Shown here piece after piece: positions 32,383 through 40,826 of a DNA stretch of 59,219 bases. Position numbers and translations under genes: made by a program. Every line of letters starts with the position of its first letter. Position 1 is the stretch's first letter. The stretch covers positions 1-59,219 of the forward strand of contig CAKOXV010000011.1 of the NCBI GenBank assembly GCA_934130355.1, written 5' to 3'. Under the pieces are notes generated by a model, which did not search any database, had not been told where the DNA came from, and saw only the letters and a program-made list of their open reading frames with translations. Origin of the DNA: an uncultured Clostridia bacterium. Its GTDB lineage: Bacteria > Bacillota > Clostridia > TANB77 > CAG-508.

Positions 32383-33318
32383 ATGAACGAACTAAACAAT
32401 ACATTTAATTTTTATGATTCAACATATATAAAATCTTATAACTTAAACAAATCTATTAAATATCAATTGAACTTATTAGATTCTCTAGATTTGTTTACTA
32501 GAAAACATTCCGAGAATGTTGCAACTATTACTTGTAACTTATGTAAAAAGCTTCATCTTTCTAGAAGTTTTACAGAATATTGTACTACTTGTGCATATTT
32601 ACATGATGTAGGAAAACTTTTCATACCTGCTGAAATACTTCAAAAACCTTCAAAGCTGACTGATGAAGAATTTGAAATAATGAAAACACACACTACTCTT
32701 GGATATAAATTATGTATTAAAGATGAAAAATTAAGACCATATTATGCAGGTCCATATTATCATCATGAATGTCTTGATGGAACAGGTTATCCACAAGGAC
32801 TTTTTGAAAATGAAATACCTTATGAAGCACAAATAATTAAAGTTGCAGATGAATATGATGCTTTAGTTAATAAAAGACAGTATAAATCTCATATTGGTGT
32901 TTCTGAATCTTTAAAAATTATTATAGAACGTACAAAACCATCTCCAGAAGCAATACCAAATACAAAATATTCAAAATTAGGAAAAAATAATAAAACTATA
33001 GTAAAAAAACTGTTAAAAGTAGTTATTGATGATATTGAATATGAAATTTCTTGTACAGACAACTATGTTAAACATCTGTCAAAAGAAATTGAAAGATATG
33101 AAACAATAAAAAATTATCTAAGAAAAAGTAATTCTACTAACAACCAAAAGAAGAAAACATATTTTGAAGAATATGCAAAATTATATTTAGCCAAAGATGA
33201 ATCTTTATCAGATTATGAAAAATTACATGAAGAAGCATTAGAAGCTTATAAACTTAGAAAAAACATTTTAAATGATTTATATGAAGAAATTAAAATCATA
33301 AAAAAACTTCATGTTTAA
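32383..33318 (+). CDS. HD-GYP domain phosphodiesterase
   Basis: 311 residues. HD domain with RKHSENVATI, YLHDVGKLFIP (the HD metal pair), KTHTTLGYKL, YYHHECLDGTGYP (the GYP signature) and KVADEYDAL. HD-GYP proteins hydrolyse cyclic di-GMP (or related cyclic dinucleotides). No receiver or sensor domain is attached. The C-terminal 100 residues are charged and helical (KKKTYFEEYAKLYLAKDESLSDYEKL). There is a substitution-rich insert in the middle (about 190-235). Divergent from the sortase operon and convergent with the ftsL-like gene. Confidence 0.87.
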   Translation: MNELNNTFNFYDSTYIKSYNLNKSIKYQLNLLDSLDLFTRKHSENVATITCNLCKKLHLSRSFTEYCTTCAYLHDVGKLFIPAEILQKPSKLTDEEFEIMKTHTTLGYKLCIKDEKLRPYYAGPYYHHECLDGTGYPQGLFENEIPYEAQIIKVADEYDALVNKRQYKSHIGVSESLKIIIERTKPSPEAIPNTKYSKLGKNNKTIVKKLLKVVIDDIEYEISCTDNYVKHLSKEIERYETIKNYLRKSNSTNNQKKKTYFEEYAKLYLAKDESLSDYEKLHEEALEAYKLRKNILNDLYEEIKIIKKLHV

Positions 33319-33344
33319 AAAGCAAAACAACATATTAAAACAAA

Positions 33345-33386
33345 TAAAAATAGAGAATTGTTATTAATTCAATCCCCTATTTTTTT
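33345..33386. terminator. Bidirectional terminator between HD-GYP and ftsL-like genes
   Basis: AAAAATAG (33345-33352) pairs with CTATTTTT (33376-33383), with inner AATTG/CAAT pairing. T-runs occur on both strands. It overlaps the stop codon of the minus-strand gene. Confidence 0.75.
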
Positions 33387-33919
33387 ATTATAAAATACTC
33401 AACAATTTTTTCTAATATACTTGTATTTTCTTCTTTTATAAGTTTAGTAGTAGTTTCTACATTATCTGATTTCTCCAAATCTATTGGTGTTGCTGTTTTT
33501 ATTTTCATGTCTAACTGTTCTGAAGCTGTTTTCTTTATTTCATTCCAGTTTAATTTTCCTTCTTCTTCTCTTATACTTTTTTCCACTTGTCCATTTTCTT
33601 TTTGAATTGTTGCTAATTGTTTTTCTAACCCTTTCTTTTGGTTAAACATTTCCATTATTGTTATTTCTCTATAACTTAAAGCAAGCAACATGCCAAATAT
33701 AACAATAACAGCAACAACTTGTAATGTTTTTTTCTTTTTTTCTTGTGCTTTTTTTGCTTTTTGTTTTTGGATACGCTTTTGTGCATCAGCCTTTTTAGGC
33801 ATATTCTTTGATTTAGATTTATCTGTGTTAGCTTTTTTTATTGTTCTTGGAGCATATTCTGGTTCATATTTTCTTGGGCTTGTCCCATATTGATATGAAT
33901 TTCTTGGCATGTTTCTCAC
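33377..33919 (-). CDS. FtsL-like septum protein
   Basis: 180 residues. A long basic cytosolic N-terminus (about 1-65, many Lys/Arg), one transmembrane helix (about 67-84) and an extracytoplasmic coiled coil (EMFNQKKGLEKQLATIQKENGQVEKSI) give the FtsL/DivIC topology. FtsL joins FtsB/DivIB at the division site. It follows rsmH by 39 nt, the normal mraZ-rsmH-ftsL order. The gene after ftsL in other genomes (pbpB/ftsI) is absent here. Confidence 0.78.
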   Translation of the reverse strand: MRNMPRNSYQYGTSPRKYEPEYAPRTIKKANTDKSKSKNMPKKADAQKRIQKQKAKKAQEKKKKTLQVVAVIVIFGMLLALSYREITIMEMFNQKKGLEKQLATIQKENGQVEKSIREEEGKLNWNEIKKTASEQLDMKIKTATPIDLEKSDNVETTTKLIKEENTSILEKIVEYFIIKK

Positions 33920-33958
33920 CTCCTCTTTTCATTTGTTAAAATTCTTAATAAAATGATT

Positions 33959-34888
33959 TTATATTTTTTCGAATATTCTTAGTTTAGCACTTTTGGCTCT
34001 AGAATTTTCTACTTGTTCTTCTTCTGTGGCAATTATTGGTTTTTTATTTATTATTTTTCCTTCTGACTTTGCCCCACATACACAGTATGGCAAATCCTTA
34101 GGACATGTACACTTTCCTTCTGCATCTGAATAAGCATTTTTTACAGCTCTGTCTTCTAAAGAATGGAATGTTATTATGCACAATCTTCCTCCACTTTTTA
34201 AATGTTTAATACAAGAACGAACTGTATTATATAATGGTCTTATTTCGTCATTTACTTCTATTCTTATTGCTTGAAATGTTCTTTTTGCTGGATGTCCTTC
34301 TTTTTTTGCAAATGCTGGCATTGCTTTTTCTATTATTTGTACTAATTCTTCAGTTGTTTCTATTTCTTTGTTTTTTCTATATTCACATATTTTTCTTGAA
34401 ATTTGTCTTGAAAATCTTTCTTCTCCATATTCATAAATAATATTCGCTAATTTTTCTTCTGAATATGTATTCACAACTTCTTTAGCTGTTAATTTTTGAG
34501 TCTGATCCATTCTCATGTCTAATTCATTGTTTCCTAAATAGCTGAAACCTCTTTCTCTTTCATCTAACTGATATGATGAAACACCTAAATCTAATAATAT
34601 TCCATCTACCTCTTCAATTCCGATTTGTTGAAAAATTTCATCTATTTCATCATGATTACCATGAATATATTTTACATTTTGAAAATTTTTTAAATTTTCC
34701 TTAGCTGCTTTTAAAGCATCTTCGTCTTTATCAATTCCAACAAGTAAACCTTTAGGCGATAATTTTTTTAAAATTTCTTTGCTGTGACCAGCTCCACCTA
34801 AAGTTCCATCTACATATATTCCATTTTCTTTTATATTTAATCCTTGTATTGTTTCTTCTAACAATACTGGTTTATGCTTAAATTCCAA
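33959..34888 (-). CDS. rsmH: 16S rRNA (cytosine(1402)-N4)-methyltransferase RsmH
   Basis: 309 residues. HKPVLLEETIQGL start, SAM-binding DGTLGGAGHSKEIL and LLDLGVSSYQLDERERGFSY, and the C-terminal FHSLEDRAVKNAY followed by a Cys cluster. It methylates N4 of C1402 in the 16S decoding centre. The start is a TTG (34888) with GAGGTGA 6 nt upstream. Second gene of the dcw-type mraZ cluster. Confidence 0.96.
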   Translation of the reverse strand: MEFKHKPVLLEETIQGLNIKENGIYVDGTLGGAGHSKEILKKLSPKGLLVGIDKDEDALKAAKENLKNFQNVKYIHGNHDEIDEIFQQIGIEEVDGILLDLGVSSYQLDERERGFSYLGNNELDMRMDQTQKLTAKEVVNTYSEEKLANIIYEYGEERFSRQISRKICEYRKNKEIETTEELVQIIEKAMPAFAKKEGHPAKRTFQAIRIEVNDEIRPLYNTVRSCIKHLKSGGRLCIITFHSLEDRAVKNAYSDAEGKCTCPKDLPYCVCGAKSEGKIINKKPIIATEEEQVENSRAKSAKLRIFEKI

Positions 34889-34911
34889 CTTTTCACCTCT
34901 TTTATAAATTA

Positions 34912-34943
34912 CAGCTGGAGTTTTTTAGATATTCCTCCAGCTG
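34912..34943. other. Hairpin between mraZ and rsmH
   Basis: CAGCTGGAG (34912-34920) pairs perfectly with CTCCAGCTG (34935-34943). On the minus strand there is no T-run behind it, so it may be a processing or attenuation structure rather than a terminator. It is about 25 nt upstream of the rsmH start. Confidence 0.55.
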
Positions 34944-34969
34944 CTTGTCTCATGTTTTATTCTTTTGTT

Positions 34970-35070
34970 TCTTGGAATTTATCTTTAGCAATTTTTTCTT
35001 TTGTATTTTTATCTTTAGTATTTTTTTCTTTCGTATGATTTCTTTTGTACTTTTATCTTTAGTATCTTTA
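34970..35070. repeat. Degenerate tandem repeats between mraZ and rsmH
   Basis: On the minus strand the unit ACTAAAGATAAAAATACAAAAG is repeated two to three times with drift. Read in a broken frame it gives KDTKDKSTKE, NTKDKNTKEK and AKDKFQETKE. No ribosome site or intact frame is present. This looks like decayed Lys-rich coding repeat or simple-sequence expansion. Confidence 0.4.
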
Positions 35071-35086
35071 TATAAACTTTTGCAAG

Positions 35087-35512
35087 TTATATACCTAACA
35101 TAGTCATATTTTCTGCTATTTCATCAGCAGAAATATTTTCGTCACATTTTTGCCAGGTTTCTTTATCCCAAATTTCTAATCTTGTCCCAACTCCTACAAT
35201 TACAGCATCTTTTTCTAGTTTTGCTGCTTCTCTTAGGTTTGATGGTATTAGAAATCTTCCTTGTTTATCTATTTCACATTCTGTTGCACCTGATAAGAAA
35301 AATCTAACAAAATTTCTTGCGTTTTTGTCTGATAGTGGAAGTGATTTTAACTTTGTTTCGAAATTCAACCATTCGTTTCCAGAAAATACGAATAAACATC
35401 CATCTAACCCTTTTGTTATGATGAATTTTTCTCCAATATCTTGTCTCAGTTTTGATGGCATTATTAATCTGCCCTTAACATCTAGAGAGTGCTCGTATTC
35501 ACCTATTAACAA
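35087..35512 (-). CDS. mraZ: Transcriptional regulator MraZ
   Basis: 141 residues, the family length. Two AbrB-like repeats with the DxKGR motifs HSLDVKGRLIMPSKLR and EIDKQGRFLIPSNLR. MraZ represses its own dcw cluster by binding TGG-containing repeats upstream. The start is a TTG (35512), giving M-LIGEYEH in line with other MraZ starts (GEY), with GAGGTGA 8 nt before it. Its DNA targets are visible upstream (35541-35575). Confidence 0.96.
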   Translation of the reverse strand: MLIGEYEHSLDVKGRLIMPSKLRQDIGEKFIITKGLDGCLFVFSGNEWLNFETKLKSLPLSDKNARNFVRFFLSGATECEIDKQGRFLIPSNLREAAKLEKDAVIVGVGTRLEIWDKETWQKCDENISADEIAENMTMLGI

Positions 35513-35540
35513 TTGAACTTCACCTCATTTCTTTTTTCTA

Positions 35541-35575
35541 CCACTTCGTACCACTTTTCTCCACTTCGATACCAT
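35541..35575 (-). promoter_or_regulatory. MraZ-box repeats (autoregulatory operator)
   Basis: On the minus strand the trinucleotide TGG recurs in TGGTATCGAAG, TGGAGAAAAG, TGGTACGAAG and TGGTAG (plus-strand CCA at 35541, 35551, 35561 and 35572), a period of 10-11 bp, one helical turn. This is the known arrangement of MraZ sites. The cluster begins at the -10 box and covers the transcription start, so binding should block transcription. Confidence 0.8.
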
Positions 35576-35602
35576 AATAATACATTTCATTTTATTTTGC
35601 AA
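35574..35602 (-). promoter_or_regulatory. Sigma-A promoter of mraZ
   Basis: On the minus strand TTGCAA (35602-35597), 17 nt, TATTAT (35579-35574). The most upstream MraZ box overlaps the -10. Confidence 0.65.
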
Positions 35603-35638
35603 GGGTTTTTCATAATTTTTTTATAAATTTTTACATTT

Positions 35639-36811
35639 TCAAAACTCTTGTTCGTTTACTCTTGACTGAGTTTGTGGGTTTGCTCTTTGTTCATTTTTTA
35701 TGCAATTAACTAAATAATCTATTTGTCCAAAAGTATTATTATCTCCAAATGTCGTTCTAATGGCTGAATTTAAATATTTTTCAGGAACATTAATAGCTTT
35801 TAGAACATAAGATGGTTCAGTTTCTCCAGAAGAACAAGCAGAACCACTAGAAACACAAATTCCTTTTTCATCTAGTTTAAAAATTAGCTCTGAACTATTA
35901 AGTCCTTCAAATGATATATTCGCATTGCCTGGTAGCCTCTTTTCTAGTGTTCCATTTATTCTAAATTTATTAGGAATTTCTTTTTGCAATCTACTTATAT
36001 AATAATTTCTTAATCTTGCTAGATTTTTTATGTGTGTTTCTATGTTTTTATTTGCTATCTCACATGCTTTTCCAAGTCCTACTACTCCTGCTATATTTTC
36101 GGTCCCAGCTCTTTGATCTCTTTCTTGTTTTCCACCATTTATTAATTTTTCTACTTTTATTCCACTTCTTATATATATAGCTCCTGTTCCTTTAGCTGCT
36201 CCTATTTTATGACCTGATAGTGAAAGCATATCTATTTGCATTTCTTCAACATCTATAGGCATATTTCCCACGCCTTGAACTGCATCTGTATGAAATGTTA
36301 TATTATGAGAATGTGCTATTTCTGCTATTTCTTTTATTGGCTGAATTGTGCCAATTTCATTATTAGCTGCCATTACACTTATTAATATAGTTGTCGGTTT
36401 TATATTTTCTTTCAATTTCTCTATATTAATTATTCCATCATCATCTACATCTATATAAGATATTTCAAATCCTTGTCTAGCTAATGTTTCGCAAGTTTCC
36501 AATATTGCATGATGTTCTATTTTAGATGTTATTATATGATTTCCTTTTCCCCTATTTGCATAAGCAAACCCTTTTAATGCAAGATTGTCACTCTCTGAAC
36601 CTCCAGAAGTAAAAAAAATTTCTGTCGGTTTGCAATTTAGTAACTCAGCCACCTGCTTTCTTGCATTTTCTAATGATTTTTTAGCTTTTCTACCAATTGA
36701 ATATAATGATGACGCATTTCCATATTCTGTTGTTAAAAACGGCATCATTTCATCTAATACTTCTGATTTTATTCTTGTTGTTGCACTATTATCTAAATAT
36801 ATAATATTCAT
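35639..36811 (-). CDS. Cysteine desulfurase (NifS/IscS family)
   Basis: 390 residues. PLP-enzyme with TFHTDAVQGVG, the PLP Lys in LSGHKIGAAKGTGAIY and the active-site Cys in SSGSACSSGETEPS. It releases sulfane sulfur from cysteine for Fe-S clusters or tRNA thiolation. The typical downstream partner (IscU or MnmA) is missing, so the sulfur acceptor is unclear. The last 20 residues (ANPQTQSRVNEQEF) are a non-conserved tail. Single minus-strand gene. Confidence 0.94.
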   Translation of the reverse strand: MNIIYLDNSATTRIKSEVLDEMMPFLTTEYGNASSLYSIGRKAKKSLENARKQVAELLNCKPTEIFFTSGGSESDNLALKGFAYANRGKGNHIITSKIEHHAILETCETLARQGFEISYIDVDDDGIINIEKLKENIKPTTILISVMAANNEIGTIQPIKEIAEIAHSHNITFHTDAVQGVGNMPIDVEEMQIDMLSLSGHKIGAAKGTGAIYIRSGIKVEKLINGGKQERDQRAGTENIAGVVGLGKACEIANKNIETHIKNLARLRNYYISRLQKEIPNKFRINGTLEKRLPGNANISFEGLNSSELIFKLDEKGICVSSGSACSSGETEPSYVLKAINVPEKYLNSAIRTTFGDNNTFGQIDYLVNCIKNEQRANPQTQSRVNEQEF

Positions 36812-36874
36812 ATTCTCACCTAACTCTCTTACATATATTATATGAACCTTAATTTATAAATGTACAAAAAAATA

Positions 36875-36920
36875 AAAGTTAAATACTAACTATTATTTTT
36901 AATAGTTAGTATTCAACTTT
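36875..36920 (-). terminator. Terminator of the patatin gene
   Basis: An arm at 36876-36894 (with TACTAACTATT) pairs with AATAGTTAGTA (36901-36911) and beyond, about 18 bp with one bulge. On the minus strand TTTTATTTTTTT follows. It overlaps the 3' end of the patatin gene. Confidence 0.85.
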
Positions 36921-37770
36921 GTCTAATCATTTTCTTTATATTAGGTAAATTTTTTACAACAGTATCATATCCAAATTTATAGCATTTATCTAATTTTTCT
37001 ATATCTAGCAATCCTGTTCTGTCTGTTGGAACAGTTAGTACAAAATCACTTTGCTCAAGTGCTTTTTCAGCAATTTTGTTTCCCATAATATCAAGCGTTT
37101 TCATTACTATATCCATTAAGTCACTATCACTTTCTACAGGATCTGATTCAAAATTTACAGCAATAATTTTCTTGCCATATATTTTTTTTAGTTCTATTAT
37201 AGGAATATTATCTAATACCCCACCATCCATAAAAATATGGTTTTTATATTCTGTAGGGCAGAAAACTGCTGGAAAACTACTACTTGCTCTTACAGCCTTT
37301 CCTATCTCAATTTCTGTTATATATTGATCATCTTTATTGTCTCTTGGTGCACAATTTGTTAATATATATTCTTTTGCTTCAGCTATGTCTACTGTTGGAA
37401 TTACTAATGGCATTTTAATATCTGCTATTACTTTTACTTTTTTTCTTATTGCTAATTCATTACACATTTTCTCTAAACTTGTTCCATCATTTAATCCTAC
37501 TATTCCTAGTTTTTTGGTTTTAACAAAACTTCCAATTCCATTTATTATTGGAGCATTACTTATATTAATAATTTCTTTTGCATATCTTTTAAATAACACA
37601 TAGATATAATATGGTTTATATCCCATAGCATATAATGTTGCAACTATGCTTCCTGCACTAGTTCCTCCTATAGCATCAATTTTTATTCCGTTATCTTCAA
37701 ATGCCTTTAACACACCTGCATGTGCAATGCCTCTTATTCCTCCACCAGCTAAAGCTATACCAATTCCCAT
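36913..37770 (-). CDS. Patatin-like phospholipase (RssA/YlbK type)
   Basis: 285 residues. Oxyanion loop GGGIRGIAHAGVL, nucleophile elbow GGTSAGSIVA and the dyad Asp in MDGGVLDNIP (DGG). Members are esterases/lipases acting on acyl lipids in the cytosol or at the membrane. The frame opens at 37797, but TGGAGGTTC supports the ATG at 37770 (MGIGIALAGGG). 45 nt downstream of the WG-repeat gene on the same strand, and ends in its own terminator. Confidence 0.93.
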   Translation of the reverse strand: MGIGIALAGGGIRGIAHAGVLKAFEDNGIKIDAIGGTSAGSIVATLYAMGYKPYYIYVLFKRYAKEIINISNAPIINGIGSFVKTKKLGIVGLNDGTSLEKMCNELAIRKKVKVIADIKMPLVIPTVDIAEAKEYILTNCAPRDNKDDQYITEIEIGKAVRASSSFPAVFCPTEYKNHIFMDGGVLDNIPIIELKKIYGKKIIAVNFESDPVESDSDLMDIVMKTLDIMGNKIAEKALEQSDFVLTVPTDRTGLLDIEKLDKCYKFGYDTVVKNLPNIKKMIRQS

Positions 37771-37815
37771 AACTAAAGAACCTCCATAAATAATCAATAT
37801 AATTATTTACTATTT

Positions 37816-39225
37816 TTATGATTTTAAACTTTTGGTTTCAATAATATTTCCATTTTTATCAAATATAAGCTCTTTTTCATCATTGTAAACTTTAAATCCG
37901 TTTTTTAATTTTTGAACATTAGCATTAACTATTTCTGCACTTAGTGAAAGTTCTTGATTGAAAATTGCCATATTTCCTGTAGAAAAGTCAATTGCTTGAA
38001 TTGCATTGTTTTCTTTTATTTGTTGAATAACATCATATTTAAAATCAACAATAATATTTTCTTTTAAATCTATAATTCCTGTTCTGTCTTGGTCATTTAT
38101 TGCTATAAAATAGTTATTATAGACAAATTCAAGATACTTATAATTTCCATTAGTTATTTGTTCCATTTTAGAATTCAAAATAGAATAATGTCCTGATTCG
38201 CTTTTTATAAAATATTCTGAATTAGTTTTTTGAATAACAACATCAAAGTTAATATTTACTTCTTTTCCATTAGCATTCCATACTTTCTTTTCTTCATCTT
38301 TTATTGTATAGATATATATTCCATTAATTTGCAACTCAGTGTATTCTGGCTTTAATATTTCTGCTCCTTTTATATTTATAACACCAAATTTTCCTGTTCT
38401 TTCAACTACAAATACTTCTAGTGTTGAATTATATTCTATTGATTGATATTGTGTGTTTATTATTTTATTGTTATTTACAAATACTCCATATTGTCCATTT
38501 TTTGATGCAATCAAATATATGTCATTACTTTTGATTTCAACTAACCTACTAATTTGATTATATTCTTCTTGTAAAACTTTTGATCCTTCATAATCACAAT
38601 ATCCATATCTATATCCTTCATTTGTTATTATTTGCACTATATAACCTGATTTTTTATATCCATTTTCTTCAGTATAATATTCATCTGTTTGAATAGAATT
38701 ATATTCGCATTTAATTTTGATATTACCTTTTTCATCTATAACTCCATATTTTCCTTTTTCTTTTACTACTACTTCTCCTTCTTTATAATCTAAACTGAAT
38801 ATTTCATCATACTTAGCATCTGTTATAGTTTTTCCATTGATTCCTAATAATCCATATTTTTCAGAGACTTGATATGTTAATATGTTTTTTTCATATTGTC
38901 CATCAGAAATTTTTATTAATTTAACATTGCTAAAATCATTAAAAATTTCTTCATTATTTTTATTTATAAACTTATCTTTTCCGACATTTTGACACATAAA
39001 TACATCTCTATGTTCATTTGGAATAATAATGTTTTCATATTGTGGTTCTATTATAGTTTGACCATTTTCAGCTATTCCTTTTTTTCCATTACTCTCTATT
39101 ACAGAATATATTATAGAATTTTCATCTGCCCCTTCGATTTTATCTCTGTTTGGTATATATATTGATATTATTAAACTTATTACTACTATTATACAAATTA
39201 ATATTATACTTATTTTTTTTGACAT
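37816..39225 (-). CDS. WG-repeat protein, membrane-anchored
   Basis: 469 residues. N-terminal membrane segment (about 4-24), then about eight WG-type beta repeats of roughly 40-50 residues with the pattern 'G.YG(V/L)I...G..I....Y..I', for example KYGLLGINGKTITDAKYDEIF and KYGVIDEKGNIKIKCEYNSI. The KWG/WG repeat family is extracytoplasmic or secreted and of unknown function. AGAGGT supports the ATG at 39225 (MSKKISIILI) over the longer frame start at 39258. Co-oriented with the patatin gene. Confidence 0.83.
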   Translation of the reverse strand: MSKKISIILICIIVVISLIISIYIPNRDKIEGADENSIIYSVIESNGKKGIAENGQTIIEPQYENIIIPNEHRDVFMCQNVGKDKFINKNNEEIFNDFSNVKLIKISDGQYEKNILTYQVSEKYGLLGINGKTITDAKYDEIFSLDYKEGEVVVKEKGKYGVIDEKGNIKIKCEYNSIQTDEYYTEENGYKKSGYIVQIITNEGYRYGYCDYEGSKVLQEEYNQISRLVEIKSNDIYLIASKNGQYGVFVNNNKIINTQYQSIEYNSTLEVFVVERTGKFGVINIKGAEILKPEYTELQINGIYIYTIKDEEKKVWNANGKEVNINFDVVIQKTNSEYFIKSESGHYSILNSKMEQITNGNYKYLEFVYNNYFIAINDQDRTGIIDLKENIIVDFKYDVIQQIKENNAIQAIDFSTGNMAIFNQELSLSAEIVNANVQKLKNGFKVYNDEKELIFDKNGNIIETKSLKS

Positions 39226-39304
39226 ATAATTACCTCTTTCGTTTATCTGATATTTCAATTTTACTATTATAAGTTTATTTTTTCAATATTTTTTCCCATT
39301 TTCC

Positions 39305-39333
39305 TTGTTTTTTTCTCAATCATATTGTATAAT
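39305..39333 (+). promoter_or_regulatory. Sigma-A promoter for asnS
   Basis: TTGTTT (39305-39310), 17 nt, TATAAT (39328-39333). The ATG at 39363 is only about 25 nt from the expected start site, leaving no room for a T-box. Confidence 0.7.
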
Positions 39334-39362
39334 TTTTTAATAAAAAAAGAAGGGATGATTTT

Positions 39363-40751
39363 ATGAGTAATTTAGTCATTAAAGATTTGTTTAAAAATAC
39401 ATCTATATATGCAAATAAAAGCATTACATTAGAAGGTTGGGTTAAAACTGTTAGAGATTCAAAAACATTTGGATTTATAGAATTAAATGATGGATCATTT
39501 TTTAAAAATGTTCAAATTGTTTTCACAGAAAGTTTACCAAACTTTTCAGAACTTGTTAAACTAACTATAAGTTCTGCAATTAAAGTTACTGGTACTCTTG
39601 TTATAACAGAAAATGCTAAACAACCTTTTGAGATTCAAGCAACTGAAATTGTTATTGAAAGTTTAAGTCCTGCAGATTATCCTCTTCAAAAGAAAAGACA
39701 TTCTTTTGAATATTTACGTACAATTGCACACTTACGTCCAAGAACAAATACTTTTAATGCTGTTTTTAGAATTAGAAGCGTTGCCGCTTTTGCAATACAT
39801 GAATATTTTCAATCAAATGGATATGTGTATGTAAACACTCCAATTATAACATGTGCTGACTGTGAAGGCTCTGCTGAAATGTTTAAATTAACTACATTAG
39901 ACACAGATAAACCCTTACCAACTAAAGATGGTAAAACAGATTATTCTGAAGATTTATTCGGAAAAAAAGCATTTATTACTGGTTCTGGCCAATTACATGG
40001 AGAAACTTTTGCACAAGCTTTTGGAAAAATCTACACATTTGGTCCAACATTAAGAAGTGAAAATTCAAATACCAAAACACATGCAAATGAATTTTGGATG
40101 ATCGAGCCTGAAATATCTTTTTGCGATTTAGATCAACTTATGGATATTGAAGAAGATTGCTTAAAATATATAGTAAAAACTGTTTTAGAGAAATGTCCTG
40201 AAGAAATAGAATTTTGTGACAAATTCTTAGAAAATGGATTAATTGAAAAATTAAGCAAATTAATTGATTCAAAATTTGTTAGAATTGATCACAAAGATGT
40301 TGTTGATATTTTGAAAAAAGCTGATAAACAATGGGAATTCCAACCAGATTACGGTGAGGACTTAGCAAAAGAACATGAAAAATATATTACAGAATATTTC
40401 AACGGCCCTGTTTTTGTTAAAAATTGGCCAAAAGATATAAAATCTTATTATATGAAAGTAAATCCTGATGGAAAAACTGTTGCAGCTGTTGACCTTGAAG
40501 TTCCAGGTGCTGGAGAAATTATGGGTGGTTCACAAAGGGAAGAAGATTATGACAAATTAGTTGCTCGTATGAAGGCTATGGGAATTGACACTGAACCTCT
40601 ATATTGGTACTTAGAATTACGTAAATATGGAACAGATATCCACTCTGGTTTCGGTCTTGGTTTTGAAAGACTACTTATGTACCTTACTGGTGTAGAAAAC
40701 ATAAGAGATGTTATTCCATTTCCAAGAACTCCAAACAATTGTGACTTTTAA
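39363..40751 (+). CDS. asnS: Asparaginyl-tRNA synthetase
   Basis: 462 residues. N-terminal OB fold for the anticodon (about 15-115, EGWVKTVRDSKTFGFIELNDGS), then the class II core with motif 2 FGPTLRSENSNTKTHANEFWMIEPE and motif 3 GFGLGFERLLMYLTG. The FRSENS..THANEFWM signature separates AsnRS from AspRS. It charges tRNA-Asn directly, so the GatCAB route is not needed for Asn. Monocistronic, and ends in the palindromic repeat at 40751. Confidence 0.97.
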   Translation: MSNLVIKDLFKNTSIYANKSITLEGWVKTVRDSKTFGFIELNDGSFFKNVQIVFTESLPNFSELVKLTISSAIKVTGTLVITENAKQPFEIQATEIVIESLSPADYPLQKKRHSFEYLRTIAHLRPRTNTFNAVFRIRSVAAFAIHEYFQSNGYVYVNTPIITCADCEGSAEMFKLTTLDTDKPLPTKDGKTDYSEDLFGKKAFITGSGQLHGETFAQAFGKIYTFGPTLRSENSNTKTHANEFWMIEPEISFCDLDQLMDIEEDCLKYIVKTVLEKCPEEIEFCDKFLENGLIEKLSKLIDSKFVRIDHKDVVDILKKADKQWEFQPDYGEDLAKEHEKYITEYFNGPVFVKNWPKDIKSYYMKVNPDGKTVAAVDLEVPGAGEIMGGSQREEDYDKLVARMKAMGIDTEPLYWYLELRKYGTDIHSGFGLGFERLLMYLTGVENIRDVIPFPRTPNNCDF

Positions 40752-40826
40752 TTTGGGGACGGTCCTCTTTTTCGTGAATTTGAGGACGGTCCTTTTTTTT
40801 CGAAAAAAAGGACCGTCCCCAAATTT
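40751..40826. repeat. GGGGACGGTCC composite palindrome between asnS and the glucan synthase gene
   Basis: TTTGGGGACGGTCC (from 40752) is followed by a second, near-identical copy TTTGAGGACGGTCC with its T-rich tail, then by an inverted copy GGACCGTCCCCAAATTT ending near 40826. The second copy and the inverted copy form a perfect stem around the TTTCGAAA centre near 40801. It acts as a bidirectional terminator for the two convergent genes and shares its core with 14801-14823. Confidence 0.85.
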
